Source: Gemmatimonadota bacterium
Lineage (GTDB): Bacteria; Gemmatimonadota; Gemmatimonadetes; Gemmatimonadales; Gemmatimonadaceae
DNA length: 56,603 bases
Direction of reading: 5' to 3'
Assembly (NCBI GenBank): GCA_014192065.1
Contig: BJHH01000009.1
Location: forward strand, 1 to 56,603
Part shown: in pieces, positions 1 through 8,513 of the stretch
How the letters are laid out: the number at the start of each line of letters is the position of its first letter
Position numbering within the stretch: the stretch's first letter is position 1
Made by a program: the position numbers and the translations under genes
The notes under the pieces: model-generated
Database searches by the model: none
Seen by the model: only the letters and a program-made list of their open reading frames with translations
What the model was told of the DNA's origin: nothing

Positions 1-3
1 TCC

Positions 4-76
4 GACCCGGTAGCTCAGTTGGTAGAGCAGCGGCCTTTTAAGCCGTAGGTCGTGGGTTCGATCCCCACCCGGGTCA
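4..76 (+). tRNA. tRNA-Lys (anticodon TTT)
   Basis: A complete cloverleaf is visible. The 7-bp acceptor GACCCGG (4-10) pairs with CCGGGTC (69-75), A76 is the discriminator, and the T arm carries GGTTCGATCC. The anticodon loop CTTTTAA gives TTT, which reads lysine codons. CCA is not encoded. A strong hairpin follows 14 nt downstream and probably ends the transcript. Confidence 0.96.
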
Positions 77-90
77 CTCGTCGGAACGAA

Positions 91-117
91 GAAGCCCGCG
101 AGATTGTCGCGGGCTTC
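91..117 (+). terminator. Hairpin terminator after tRNA-Lys
   Basis: A perfect 11-bp stem (91-101 with 107-117, GAAGCCCGCGA / TCGCGGGCTTC) encloses a 5-nt loop and is followed by GTTGCGTT. The U tract is weak, as is usual in high-GC genomes. It sits between the tRNA and the convergent gene ending at 162, so it may serve both strands. The tRNA-Asn terminator at 10778-10807 has a closely similar stem. Confidence 0.7.
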
Positions 118-161
118 GTTGCGTTCAGTCGGTGTCGCCTAGGCGGTCAGCCCTGCCGGTG

Positions 162-911
162 TCAGCCCTGCCGGATGGCGCCCCATAGCGGGAAGAGCGT
201 CCCGAGCACCCAGAGGAGAACTGCTGCAGTGATCGCCTTCTCCTTGGTGAGTTTGCCAGCCGAGTACAGGCCAACGGCGAGCAGCACGGTGACCCAGATG
301 GTGATGACGTCGAGCCGCGTCAGCACGGCAAGCATCGCTGCACCGGTTGCGTCGGGGTCCAGGAATCGTGCCGGCCCAAGGCTCAGTTGCGACAGGTTCG
401 TCAAATGGCTCGTGTCGCTCATCAGGAGCCCCTCCACGTCGGTGATCACCCCCGCGATGATGCGTGGGACATCCCCGTACGCCGCGATCATCAGGCTCGA
501 ACCGAAGGTGATCTGGGCGCCGAGCGGCTTGCCGACGAGCCACACGCCGATGCCGACCCCGAACAGGGCTATCGGCGCACCGATCACGAGGAAGATCGGC
601 ATCAGTTTCTTCTGGAAGTTCATCCCCACCTGCATCTGCTCAGCGGTCATGGCCGGGTTGGCCTTCTGTGCAGCGGCCATCCCCTTGGCCATCTGGGCTT
701 CCATGATGGGCTCCATCACGCTCTTGCCCGAATAGAGAATCCCGCCGAGCAGGATGGCAACCACGAAGAACGCCATCCCTCCACCACTTGTTGCGCGCCG
801 CGCGAATACCCGCGCGGGCGTAGCGAAAATGTCGACGAAGTCCTCGAAGAGTCCGGGCGCGGCGGCGGGAGCTGGGGCGTTCGTGGCGTTTGGGGCGTCG
901 GGGCTGGTCAT
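162..911 (-). CDS. Yip1-domain integral membrane protein
   Basis: 249 aa. The reading frame is open further upstream, but ATG at 911 is chosen because AAGGA lies 8 nt before it and because the preceding residues are Arg/Pro-rich junk. An Ala/Pro-rich N-terminus (about residues 1-20) precedes an amphipathic segment and about five hydrophobic helices, the pattern of Yip1/PF04893 proteins. Bacterial members of this family have no firmly established role and are thought to act in membranes. It lies about 100 bp downstream of the glycosyltransferase on the same strand and may be co-transcribed. The family call rests on overall pattern, not on a catalytic motif. Confidence 0.72.
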   Translation of the reverse strand: MTSPDAPNATNAPAPAAAPGLFEDFVDIFATPARVFARRATSGGGMAFFVVAILLGGILYSGKSVMEPIMEAQMAKGMAAAQKANPAMTAEQMQVGMNFQKKLMPIFLVIGAPIALFGVGIGVWLVGKPLGAQITFGSSLMIAAYGDVPRIIAGVITDVEGLLMSDTSHLTNLSQLSLGPARFLDPDATGAAMLAVLTRLDVITIWVTVLLAVGLYSAGKLTKEKAITAAVLLWVLGTLFPLWGAIRQG

Positions 912-1009
912 GGCGGGTTTCCTTGGCGAGAGGCTCAGGAGCAATGCTGGCGGCGCGTGGTCTGGGCCGCAAGTCGCAGGGGTGAGACCAAGCGGAGCGA
1001 GAGCCGCCG

Positions 1010-2209
1010 TCAGGAGTGACGCAGGGGCGGCCGAAGCTCGCGGCCGGCCGCGGCGTCTGCGCAAATGCGGCGGTACGCGCTGTCGAGCCGGTCGAGTTCG
1101 GATTCCCAACCGAGCGCCTGCGCGGTCGCGAGGGCGCCAGCGGCGAGCCGGTCCCGGCACTCTGATTCGGTCAGCAGGTGGAGCATCGCTCGCGACATCG
1201 CGTCGGCGTCGCCCGCCGGGCACGCAATTCCGTTCTCGCCGTGCCGCAGGTGCTCGCCAACGCCGCCCACCGGAACCGCGATGACGGGCAGTCCGCTGGC
1301 CATCGCCTCGAGTACCACGAGTCCGAGTGTTTCGGTGGTCGAGGCGAAGGCGAACGCATCGGCGGTCGCGTACAGTTCCGGAAGTTCGGTCGTCCGGTCG
1401 AGGTTGCCGAGAAAGACGGTCCCCGTCGGCGCCATCTGGCGCAGCCTGATCTCATCCGGGCCGCTGCCGGCGATCACGAGCTGTGCGGCATCCGGCCCGA
1501 TCTGCTCGCGAAGCTTGGCGAAGGCGCGGATCACGGTGCCCACATCCTTTTCCGGCGCGAGCCGCCCAACGTATAGATAGGTGAAGGCACTGCGTACGCC
1601 GAGCGTCGTCCGTAGCGTCGCAGACCGCCGCGCCGGCGAGAAGAGGTTCAGGTCAACGCCGCGGCCCCAGACCTCCACATTGTGCACTTGCATCCGTGCC
1701 AATGCGCCCCGGGCGACCTCCGACGGTGTGAAGGTCCGCCAAGCCCGCCGGTGAACGGATCCGATGTACCGCTCAACTCCGCCCGCCAGCCGGCCGAGTC
1801 CGTAGACATCGGCGTACTGCCTGAAGTTCGTATGGTAGGAGGTGACCACCGGCACTCGGTAGCGTTCCGCGGCCCACATCCCAAGGCGGCCGATGACGAA
1901 CTCAGTCGCGCAATGCACGATGTCCGGGCGGGCTCGCTTGATGACTCCGGCGATGGTCCACACATCGGGCAGGGCCACGCGGAGTTCGGGGTAGCGTGGT
2001 GCCGGCACTGAGGGAATGCTGTGGACGCGAGCGAGGGCGGCGTTGGCGCCCCTGGGTGGCCGCGCCCCGGGCACCTGCTGTGGGTAGCGTGGCGCGATGA
2101 CCTCCACCTCCCATCCGCGGGCAATGAGGCCGCGCACCGACAGCTCGGTCACGACGGTGACGCCGTTGACCTGAGGCAGATAGGTGTCCGTGCAGTAGAC
2201 GACGCGCAT
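1010..2209 (-). CDS. GT4-family glycosyltransferase (GDP-mannose-dependent mannosyltransferase-like)
   Basis: 399 aa, GT-B fold. The N-terminal acceptor domain opens with DTYLPQVNG (8-16), typical of MgtA/PimB-type mannosyltransferases, followed by TSYHTNF near 123. The C-terminal donor domain has VGRLAPEKD (R216, K221), GSGPD, and the E-x7-E pair E293/E301 in TETLGLVVLEAMASGLPV. It should transfer a sugar from a nucleotide donor to a lipid or glycolipid acceptor at the cytoplasmic membrane. A paralogue lies at 4051-5292 on the other strand, with a phosphodiesterase and a PAP2 phosphatase between, suggesting glycolipid synthesis. The exact donor and acceptor cannot be read from the sequence. 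Confidence 0.9.
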   Translation of the reverse strand: MRVVYCTDTYLPQVNGVTVVTELSVRGLIARGWEVEVIAPRYPQQVPGARPPRGANAALARVHSIPSVPAPRYPELRVALPDVWTIAGVIKRARPDIVHCATEFVIGRLGMWAAERYRVPVVTSYHTNFRQYADVYGLGRLAGGVERYIGSVHRRAWRTFTPSEVARGALARMQVHNVEVWGRGVDLNLFSPARRSATLRTTLGVRSAFTYLYVGRLAPEKDVGTVIRAFAKLREQIGPDAAQLVIAGSGPDEIRLRQMAPTGTVFLGNLDRTTELPELYATADAFAFASTTETLGLVVLEAMASGLPVIAVPVGGVGEHLRHGENGIACPAGDADAMSRAMLHLLTESECRDRLAAGALATAQALGWESELDRLDSAYRRICADAAAGRELRPPLRHS

Positions 2210-2414
2210 GATGACTGACCAATCAGCGCGGCGTCAGAAACGACGGTGTGACGGCCACGTCACAGCCGAGCCACCACAAACGTGCGTGGTGCCATGATTT
2301 CGTTACCTACCCGCCGCTTGGCTGTGTTCTGGTCGTCGCCACCCGGTGCGTCTTTATGGTGTCAGCAGGCGGGTAGGCGCGCTAAGCGCGCCGAAACTCC
2401 TAGTCGGAGGCAGC

Positions 2415-3296
2415 GTGACGGAGCAACTCATCATCTCGAGCGGTGTGCGGCGCGTGATCGTCGTGGTGCTCGACGGGCTCCGGCCCGATGCGATCACTCG
2501 GTTCGGCTTGCAAAACATCTTGCGGCTCGCCCGCAACGGGGCGTCGACATTCGACGCGCGAACGGTGTCGCCTTCGGTCACCGCCGCGGCGATGGGGAGT
2601 TTGCTCACCGGAGCGGCGCCGTCGCACCATGGCCTCGAGAGTGAACGGTTCCACATTCCGCGCGCGAAGGGCGCGTTGCATCCGGTGGCGCACGAACTCG
2701 CACGCTGCGGAATGCCGTCCTCAGGGTTCATGGCGCACGTGCCTTGGCTGATTCGCCCGCTCGCCCGGCGGATTGCGAGAACGCTTGGCCTGACGACAGT
2801 GCGCTTTCGAGGGAACAATGCGACCCAAGTCCTCGAGGCGGCGCGGACGCAGCTGCGCATCCAGGACACGGGGTTGATCCTGTTGCACTGGGCTGACGCT
2901 GACCGCGCCGGTCACGAGCATGGATGGATGTCGGATGCCTACGGCCAGGCTGCGGTGGCGATGGATAGGGCGTTGGGGCAGTTGATGCGTGTGGTGGACC
3001 TGTCGGATCGGTCCACGGTCATGATTGCGCTCGCCGATCACGGTGGCGGGGGTAGGGCGCTTCGGCACCACAATAGCGATCACCCGGCGGACCGAACCAT
3101 CCCGGTCATTTTTGCGGGCGGCGGCGTGCGCCCGGGAACGCTGCCAGCCGGCATATCACTGCTTGATGTTCCCGCGACCATTCTGGCCCTGCTCGGCATC
3201 CCACGGCCCGCGAGCTACGCCGGCCAATCGCTGGTGCCGCGCGGGATGATGGCTTCGCCGCCTGCTGTACCGCTCGCGGCGGCGTCGGCGGCCTGA
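2415..3296 (+). CDS. Type I phosphodiesterase / nucleotide pyrophosphatase family protein
   Basis: 293 aa from GTG 2415, chosen because GGAGG lies 4 nt upstream. An ATG at 2346 in the same frame has no ribosome site. It belongs to the alkaline-phosphatase superfamily and all expected metal positions are visible: VVVLDG (D20), SPSVTAA with likely nucleophile T56, HWADADRAGHEHG, ADHGG and HNSDH. There is no signal peptide, so it probably acts in the cytoplasm, unlike most family members. It is followed with a TGATG overlap or a short gap by a PAP2 phosphatase, so the pair likely acts on phosphodiester or phosphate headgroups. The substrate is unknown. Confidence 0.88.
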   Translation: MTEQLIISSGVRRVIVVVLDGLRPDAITRFGLQNILRLARNGASTFDARTVSPSVTAAAMGSLLTGAAPSHHGLESERFHIPRAKGALHPVAHELARCGMPSSGFMAHVPWLIRPLARRIARTLGLTTVRFRGNNATQVLEAARTQLRIQDTGLILLHWADADRAGHEHGWMSDAYGQAAVAMDRALGQLMRVVDLSDRSTVMIALADHGGGGRALRHHNSDHPADRTIPVIFAGGGVRPGTLPAGISLLDVPATILALLGIPRPASYAGQSLVPRGMMASPPAVPLAAASAA

Positions 3297-3410
3297 TGAC
3301 CACGCCTTCCCTCTCAGCAGAAACCGCGCCGGGTGACAACCCGTACCACGCATTGCCCAATAACCCGTTGCAGAATCCGCCTTCTCCTCACACGCTGGCT
3401 CCAACCCCGC

Positions 3411-3424
3411 TAAATTCACTGCTC
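3411..3424 (+). promoter_or_regulatory. -10 box and leaderless-type start region for PAP2 gene
   Basis: TAAATT (3411-3416) lies 8 nt before ATG 3425. There is no Shine-Dalgarno. The layout matches other starts in this window and argues for 3425 as the start of the PAP2 protein. Confidence 0.45.
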
Positions 3425-3952
3425 ATGGACAGCGTGTTGGTTCACCGGCTGGAGCACGCGGACCGCGAGCTGTTTCTGCGGTGGGTGCTCGCGGAATCGG
3501 CATCGGTCACCTCTCGCCAGTTCTGGACGTTGCTCACACATGGCGGTGGTGTTGCGGTGAGCGTGGCGTTCGCATTAGTCCCGCTCCTGCTCGCCGAGGG
3601 GCAGCTCAAGGTTGCGGCCGTTCAGGCGGCGTGGGCGCTGACGATCTCGCACCTCATCGTGCAGGTGATCAAGCGCAACGTCGAGCGGGAGCGTCCGCAC
3701 CAGGCCATCGCCACGGTGGCGCATGTCGCCATCCCTGATCGGTTCTCTTTTCCGTCGGGGCACTCGGCGTCGGTCATGAGCGTGGCGTTCATTCATGCGG
3801 CGAACTTCCATTCGCTCGCTGTGCCGATGCTGATGCTCGCCGCGCTCGTTGGGTTTTCGCGGGTGCGCCTTGGCGTGCATTATCCGGGCGACGTGCTCGT
3901 TGGGCAACTGATCGCGATTGCCACAGGTGTCGCCGTGCGCGCGCTCTGGTAG
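3425..3952 (+). CDS. PAP2-family lipid phosphatase
   Basis: 175 aa from ATG 3425. An upstream ATG at 3296 overlaps the preceding stop codon (TGATG) and would add 43 Pro-rich, non-conserved residues, so that start is less likely but possible. All three PAP2 motifs are complete: K83-x6-R90P91, PSGH (110-113), and SRVRLGVHYPGD with R146, H152 and D156. Four to five membrane helices surround them. Family members remove phosphate from lipid phosphates such as phosphatidic acid or undecaprenyl pyrophosphate, with the active site facing the periplasm. It sits between a phosphodiesterase and a GT4 glycosyltransferase. Confidence 0.92.
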   Translation: MDSVLVHRLEHADRELFLRWVLAESASVTSRQFWTLLTHGGGVAVSVAFALVPLLLAEGQLKVAAVQAAWALTISHLIVQVIKRNVERERPHQAIATVAHVAIPDRFSFPSGHSASVMSVAFIHAANFHSLAVPMLMLAALVGFSRVRLGVHYPGDVLVGQLIAIATGVAVRALW

Positions 3953-4036
3953 GGCAGGGAGTACTGCAGCAACATCACAGGAGCAGGCGGGGCTTTGCCG
4001 GTGCGGAACTGGCAACTGATGCGGCGCACTCCCAAG

Positions 4037-4050
4037 TAGATTTGCCGATG
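4037..4050 (+). promoter_or_regulatory. -10 box near glycosyltransferase start
   Basis: TAGATT (4037-4042) is 5 nt before ATG 4048 and 8 nt before ATG 4051. No Shine-Dalgarno is seen. The usual 6-10 nt spacing in this window favours ATG 4051. Confidence 0.45.
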
Positions 4051-5292
4051 ATGTCCGATGCACGCGCGGACGGGCTGCGGCTCGCGATCTTCACCGACAC
4101 CTACCCGCCGCAGGTCAACGGCGTAGCGCGCACGCTGGCGCGTCTCGCGCAGGCCATCGAGCAGCGTGGCGGCGCTGTGCGGATCGTGACCATCGCGGAC
4201 CCCGGCGCGAGTTCCGATGCGGCGCCCGATACGGCGCCCGATTCGGCGCCCGATTCGGCGCCCGATTCACAGGTCGAGCGCTGGCCCAGTATCCCGTTCT
4301 GGGCGTACCCCCAGCTTCGCATTGCCGCGCCGTCGCGGCAGCGTGCGCTCGATCTGATCGATCAGTGGAAGCCGAACCTGGTGCACGTGGCCACGGAGTT
4401 CGGCGTGGGCCTCGCAGGACTCTTTGCCGCCGAAGAGGCGGGCGTGCCCGTGGTCACGAGCTACCACACGCATTTCAAGGCCTATCTCGAGTTCTACAAC
4501 TTGTCAGCCCTCGGCCCGGTCGCGTGGCCCTATCTGCGTTGGTTTCACAACCGCGGCAGGCGGACCTTTGCGCCGTCCGGCATTGTCGCGCGCGAGCTCG
4601 AACAGATGGGATTCGAGAATATGCGCGTCTGGTCGCGCGGCGTGGATGGCTCGCGGTTTAGTCCGTCATTTCGCTCCGAGGCCATGCGGGCGCACCTGGG
4701 CGTGACGCGCCCCGACCAGGTGGTCGTGTCGTACGTCGGCCGGCTGGCGCGTGAAAAAGACTTGATCGTGTTGATGCGGGCGATGCACGCCATGCGCGAG
4801 CGCGCGGGCGATCGCGCGGGCGATCGCGTGGTCTTCGCGATCGTGGGTGATGGGCCGGCCGAGGCGGAGTGCCGCGCGGCTGCACCTGCTGGCACGGTGT
4901 TCACTGGCAAGCTGACGGGCCGCGAACTCGCGGCGGCGTATGCGTCGGCCGACATCTTTGCCTTTCCATCGATCACCGAGACCTTCGGTAATGTGGTGCT
5001 TGAGGCGATGGCGAGCGGGCTCGCAGTCGTCGCGCCCGACATCGGCGCCACCACTGAATACGCGACACCAGAAACGGCGGTGCAATTCAGGGCCAAGGAC
5101 GCCGAGTCGTTCGCAGGCCAACTGCTGCGGTTGGTGGACGATGCGGCGTTGCGTGCCCGGATCGCCGCGTCGGGCCTCGCGTTCGCCCGCGCGACGACCT
5201 GGGACTCGATCTTCGACCGGCTGGTGCGCGACTATCGCGACGTCGTGGCGTCTGCCCAGGCGCCGCTCCCTCGGTCCGCCACGAAGCGCTGA
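4051..5292 (+). CDS. GT4-family glycosyltransferase (MgtA-like)
   Basis: 413 aa from ATG 4051 (ATG 4048 and TTG 4042 are in-frame alternatives). It has the same architecture as the gene at 1010-2209: DTYPPQVNGVARTL near the N-terminus, TSYHTHFK in the acceptor domain, VGRLAREKD in the donor domain, and the E-x7-E pair in TETFGNVVLEAMASGLAV. Family members move mannose or a similar sugar onto lipid acceptors. Two in-frame tandem repeats disturb it: four 12-nt units at 4221-4268 giving an APD(T/S) run, and a 12-nt duplication at 4801-4824. Both fall in surface-loop positions and leave motifs intact. Confidence 0.9.
   Translation: MSDARADGLRLAIFTDTYPPQVNGVARTLARLAQAIEQRGGAVRIVTIADPGASSDAAPDTAPDSAPDSAPDSQVERWPSIPFWAYPQLRIAAPSRQRALDLIDQWKPNLVHVATEFGVGLAGLFAAEEAGVPVVTSYHTHFKAYLEFYNLSALGPVAWPYLRWFHNRGRRTFAPSGIVARELEQMGFENMRVWSRGVDGSRFSPSFRSEAMRAHLGVTRPDQVVVSYVGRLAREKDLIVLMRAMHAMRERAGDRAGDRVVFAIVGDGPAEAECRAAAPAGTVFTGKLTGRELAAAYASADIFAFPSITETFGNVVLEAMASGLAVVAPDIGATTEYATPETAVQFRAKDAESFAGQLLRLVDDAALRARIAASGLAFARATTWDSIFDRLVRDYRDVVASAQAPLPRSATKR
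4221..4268 (+). repeat. 12-bp tandem repeat, four copies, inside a coding region
   Basis: Four units of GGCGCCCGATWC run head to tail (4221, 4233, 4245, 4257), the first with one change. Translated, they give repeating Ala-Pro-Asp-Ser/Thr in the glycosyltransferase. Confidence 0.9.
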
Positions 5293-5311
5293 GCGGCCGT
5301 TCTCACGGGAA

Positions 5312-5327
5312 TGTTCCGCGTGGAACG
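5312..5327. other. parS-like 16-bp palindrome
   Basis: TGTTCCGCGTGGAACG is a near-palindrome. It matches 14 of 16 positions of the ParB site form TGTTCCACGTGGAACA. It lies in the 97-bp gap between a glycosyltransferase and a lytic transglycosylase. The central mismatch may make it a poor or fortuitous site. Confidence 0.3.
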
Positions 5328-5389
5328 TGCATCTCATCGAAATCGCGGCAAGGGCTGGCACGAGGAGTCGCAAAAGCCGAACATACGAA

Positions 5390-6877
5390 ATGCGATTGAC
5401 CGGACGGGTCTGGCGGGGTGTCGTGGCTGGGGTAGCGCTTGCGAGCCTGGCCGCTGGCTGCATGCCGCTCAGGCGCCTCGTGTCGGTGGCCCCGATCCCA
5501 CGCCAGAGCATCGACTCGGCACAGGGGCTGGTTGGGGCTGCGATCGCGCCCGGGCACCCGTCGTTGGCAGTTCCGGCAGAGCTGGCGGGGCGAGGGGGTG
5601 CGGAATCGTCAGCTGCCCTCACTGGAACGGTGGGTCATTCGGCGGTCGATCTGGTTCGCGAACTACCGATCGATTCTGCGGTGCCCGCGCCTCTTTCCGA
5701 GGTCGCCGCCGCTCCAACGCCCCCTCCCATTGTCTGGGACCTCGAGGTGGAGGCCAACGCGGCGCGCACGCGAGTTGCCTATTTCTCCGAGGTATTTTCT
5801 GGGCGCGCACGGCCGGCGTTCGAGCTGGCCCTCAGCAGGCAGACCCGGTTCGCCGGCATGATTGGCGACCGGCTCAGAGCCAACGGCCTGCCGCAGGACC
5901 TGACCTACCTCGCGCTCATCGAGAGCTGGTACAATCCTGACGCCTACTCCAAGGCGGCAGCGGTCGGAATGTGGCAGTTCATGGCCGGCACGGCGCGTGG
6001 CGTTGGGCTGCGCGTTGACTGGTGGGTGGACGAACGGCGCGACCCGGTGCGGAGTACCGAGGGCGCGGTGCGGCTGCTTGGTTCGCTCCACGACGCGTAT
6101 GGCTCGTTCTTTCTCGCCGTGGCCGCGTACAATGGCGGATCGGGACGTGTCTCGCGCGGGCTGGCCCAGTTCGCGTCGCGTATTGAGCCGTTCACTGGAG
6201 AGGACCGCTTCTTCGCGCTCTCGGACACCAAGTATCTGCGCACGGAAACGCGCGACTACGTGCCGAAACTGATCGCCGCCGCGCTCGTGGCCAAACAGCC
6301 GGATAAGTACAGCCTCACGGTCGACTCGGTGCCGGCGTATGCGGTCGACAGCGTCTGGGCTCCCGGTGGCGCGCCGATCCCTGCGATCGCACGTGCGGCC
6401 GGCGTGGAGACCGCTCTGGTCACGCAACTGAATCTGCATCTGCTCCGCGGCATGGTCCCGCCGGGCGATTCGCTCTGGGTGCGGGTCCCGACCGGTACGG
6501 CGACCGATTTCGAGTCGCGCTATGCCGCGCTCGATTCGGCCGATCGCGTGGCGCTCACTCGCGTTGTCTCAAAGAAGGGCGAGTCGATCACCTCGATTGC
6601 GCGCAAGCACGCGCTGACGGCGAAGCAGCTCAACTGGTTCAATCCACAGGCTCAGCGGCTCAAGTCGGGGAACCTCGTGGCGGGGCAGCCTCTCTTCGTG
6701 CCTTCTGCGGCTGTGGTTGCTGCCGCGCGCGACGTGCCCAATCCGTCAATCGAGCGCTACCCGCAGCGAACGCGGCGTCCCGTGTCGCGTGCGACGACGA
6801 GCGCGGCCTCGAAGTCCGTACCGAAGCCAGCAGCGAAGCCAGTCACAAAACCGCCGGCCGCTACCCAGAAGCGCTAG
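5390..6877 (+). CDS. MltD-like membrane-bound lytic murein transglycosylase with LysM
   Basis: 495 aa from ATG 5390; the open frame extends upstream but only this start gives a signal peptide. Residues 1-24 form a lipoprotein signal with lipobox LAAGC (C24). A Pro/Ala linker follows to about 115. The SLT domain (about 165-260) carries catalytic E178 in ALIESWYNP, then GMWQFM and AAYNGG. A LysM-like domain occupies about 390-437, and the tail is Lys/Pro-rich. It cleaves peptidoglycan glycan strands to 1,6-anhydro products, anchored in the outer membrane. Its stop overlaps the convergent moaC stop in the shared bases CTAG. Confidence 0.93.
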   Translation: MRLTGRVWRGVVAGVALASLAAGCMPLRRLVSVAPIPRQSIDSAQGLVGAAIAPGHPSLAVPAELAGRGGAESSAALTGTVGHSAVDLVRELPIDSAVPAPLSEVAAAPTPPPIVWDLEVEANAARTRVAYFSEVFSGRARPAFELALSRQTRFAGMIGDRLRANGLPQDLTYLALIESWYNPDAYSKAAAVGMWQFMAGTARGVGLRVDWWVDERRDPVRSTEGAVRLLGSLHDAYGSFFLAVAAYNGGSGRVSRGLAQFASRIEPFTGEDRFFALSDTKYLRTETRDYVPKLIAAALVAKQPDKYSLTVDSVPAYAVDSVWAPGGAPIPAIARAAGVETALVTQLNLHLLRGMVPPGDSLWVRVPTGTATDFESRYAALDSADRVALTRVVSKKGESITSIARKHALTAKQLNWFNPQAQRLKSGNLVAGQPLFVPSAAVVAAARDVPNPSIERYPQRTRRPVSRATTSAASKSVPKPAAKPVTKPPAATQKR

Positions 6878-7455
6878 CGGGCCCTGAAGTGGCCGCTGCG
6901 TCCACCGGATTTTTCGAGCAGTCGCACCGCGCCGATCCGCATCCGTTTGTCGGCGCTCTTCACCATGTCGTACACAGTGAGCAGCGCCACCGACACGGCT
7001 GTGAGCGCTTCCATTTCCACGCCGGTTGGTGCCACCGTCGCCACGGTGGCTTCGACACGAATCGTTGGCGGCGTCGCGACCAGCGTCAGCGTGATCTCCA
7101 CGTGCGAGAGCGCCAGCGGGTGGCAGAGCGGGATGAGTTCCGCCGTCCGCTTAGCCGCCTGGATCCCGGCGAGGCGCGCTACGCCAAGCACATCGCCTTT
7201 CTTGATCGTGTTGCGGCGTACCGCCAGCCAGGCGGCGCGCGTCATCCGGATTTCGCCTGCGGCCCGCGCGCGGCGTTCGGTGGGCAGTTTCGCGCCCACG
7301 TCCACCATCTGCGCCGCGCCGCGTGCGCCGACGTGCGACAAGGTGGCCTTCGCGGGCAACGATGATTTCTTGCGTGACGACGGCGTTGCGCGCGACGACG
7401 GTTTTGCCGGCGACGACGGCGGCTTCGCGGGTGACTTCCGCACCTTGGCGGTCAT
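6874..7455 (-). CDS. moaC: Cyclic pyranopterin monophosphate synthase MoaC
   Basis: 193 aa. It converts the GTP-derived intermediate made by MoaA to cyclic pyranopterin monophosphate in molybdenum cofactor synthesis. The core begins near residue 38 and contains ELIPLCHPLALSHVEI and MEALTAVSVALLTVYDMVK, the conserved catalytic stretches. The first 37 residues are a Lys/Ser/Pro-rich basic extension not part of the usual 160-aa enzyme. The start ATG overlaps the holB stop by 4 nt (ATGA), so translation is coupled to the clamp-loader gene. No other moa gene is present here. Confidence 0.94.
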   Translation of the reverse strand: MTAKVRKSPAKPPSSPAKPSSRATPSSRKKSSLPAKATLSHVGARGAAQMVDVGAKLPTERRARAAGEIRMTRAAWLAVRRNTIKKGDVLGVARLAGIQAAKRTAELIPLCHPLALSHVEITLTLVATPPTIRVEATVATVAPTGVEMEALTAVSVALLTVYDMVKSADKRMRIGAVRLLEKSGGRSGHFRAR

Positions 7456-8513
7456 CGGAGCGTCTCGGCGAGCTGCGTCATGAGGCGGAATGTCGCGAGT
7501 TGAGGTACCAGGTTGCGCTCGGCGTCACGTTTGGTCTCCTCGACCATCATCACGGCGCGCGCACCGGCGCCCGCGCTGACCTCATCGCCGGCGGCGGCGG
7601 CGGCGCGGGCCTGCTCGTGCAGTAGTTCGGTGAGTGCGTCGAGCATATCGGTGAAGGCGCCGCGCGCCTTGGTGCTGCCCTGGGCGTACGCCACACGGTA
7701 CAGGTTGTCACGTCGCCGAGAGACCGTGTCGAGCAGGGTGCGCGCACGCGCGAGCGCCGCGGCCTTGGCGTCCGCTTCGAGTAATGCCCCGGGCGCTCCG
7801 TGCGCGAGCCGCACGAGGTCGTCTACGGCCTTGCCTTTGACGAGCGCCTCGGCGGCGGGGAGCGCGAGGAACTCCTGCATCGCGGCATCGCTGAGTGGCC
7901 GCGTGCGCACCTCGATGACCCGCGAACGAATGGTCGGGAGCAGCGCGCCCGGCTCGCTCGACGTCAGGATCACGGTGGTGTCGGCGGGCGGCTCTTCAAG
8001 GAGCTTGAGGAATGCGTTGGCGGCTTCCGGACTCGCGGCCTGCGGCACCATCCGGTCGGCCTCGCCCACGACAAACACCTTTCGCTTGGCGAGCGACGGC
8101 GTCAGGGTCGCTCGCTGGACGAGCAGCCGTGCGCCGTAGAGGAAAATGCCGGCGCTGCCGTCGGGACGCGGATACAGGCCATTGCCGGCAATGCGTTCGG
8201 CCACGGCCTCCGCGTATTCCTGCTGTACGTCGTCGAGCGCGGCATCGGTTCCGTCCTTCATCCGCGGCGTCGGAAAGATCCAGAGCAGGTCCGGATGGGC
8301 CCCGGCGGCGATGTACTGGCAGTGCTGGCAGGCGCCGCAGGGTGATGCGGCGTCGGGGCAGAGCAGCCGCTGCGCCAGCCAGAGCGCGAGCCGTTGCTTG
8401 CCGATGCCGGCCGGGCCGGTGAAGAGGAGGCTCGACGCGAGCGAGCCGCGCCGGACCTGTTCGTCCAGTCGCGCACGCAGCGCGTCGTGACCTATGAGCG
8501 GCGGGAGCGGCAC
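7452..8513 (-). CDS. holB: DNA polymerase III delta' subunit-like clamp loader protein
   Basis: 353 aa from GTG 8513. Upstream codons are open but antisense to the DmpA gene, and a -10 box sits 6 nt before this GTG. AAA+ ATPase fold: GPAGIGKQ (Walker A), a cysteine cluster in LLCPDAASPCGACQHC matching the zinc finger of delta', KLLEEPP, and SRV in the IRSR sensor region. It forms part of the clamp loader that opens the beta clamp at replication. The spacer between the zinc finger and sensor 1 is long and rich in Asp/Ala. It is followed by moaC with a 4-nt overlap. Confidence 0.88.
   Translation of the reverse strand: MPLPPLIGHDALRARLDEQVRRGSLASSLLFTGPAGIGKQRLALWLAQRLLCPDAASPCGACQHCQYIAAGAHPDLLWIFPTPRMKDGTDAALDDVQQEYAEAVAERIAGNGLYPRPDGSAGIFLYGARLLVQRATLTPSLAKRKVFVVGEADRMVPQAASPEAANAFLKLLEEPPADTTVILTSSEPGALLPTIRSRVIEVRTRPLSDAAMQEFLALPAAEALVKGKAVDDLVRLAHGAPGALLEADAKAAALARARTLLDTVSRRRDNLYRVAYAQGSTKARGAFTDMLDALTELLHEQARAAAAAGDEVSAGAGARAVMMVEETKRDAERNLVPQLATFRLMTQLAETLR

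Noticed and set aside
4666-5622. 318-codon minus-strand ORF opposite the second glycosyltransferase
   Set aside because: It is antisense to a motif-complete glycosyltransferase and to the transglycosylase signal peptide.
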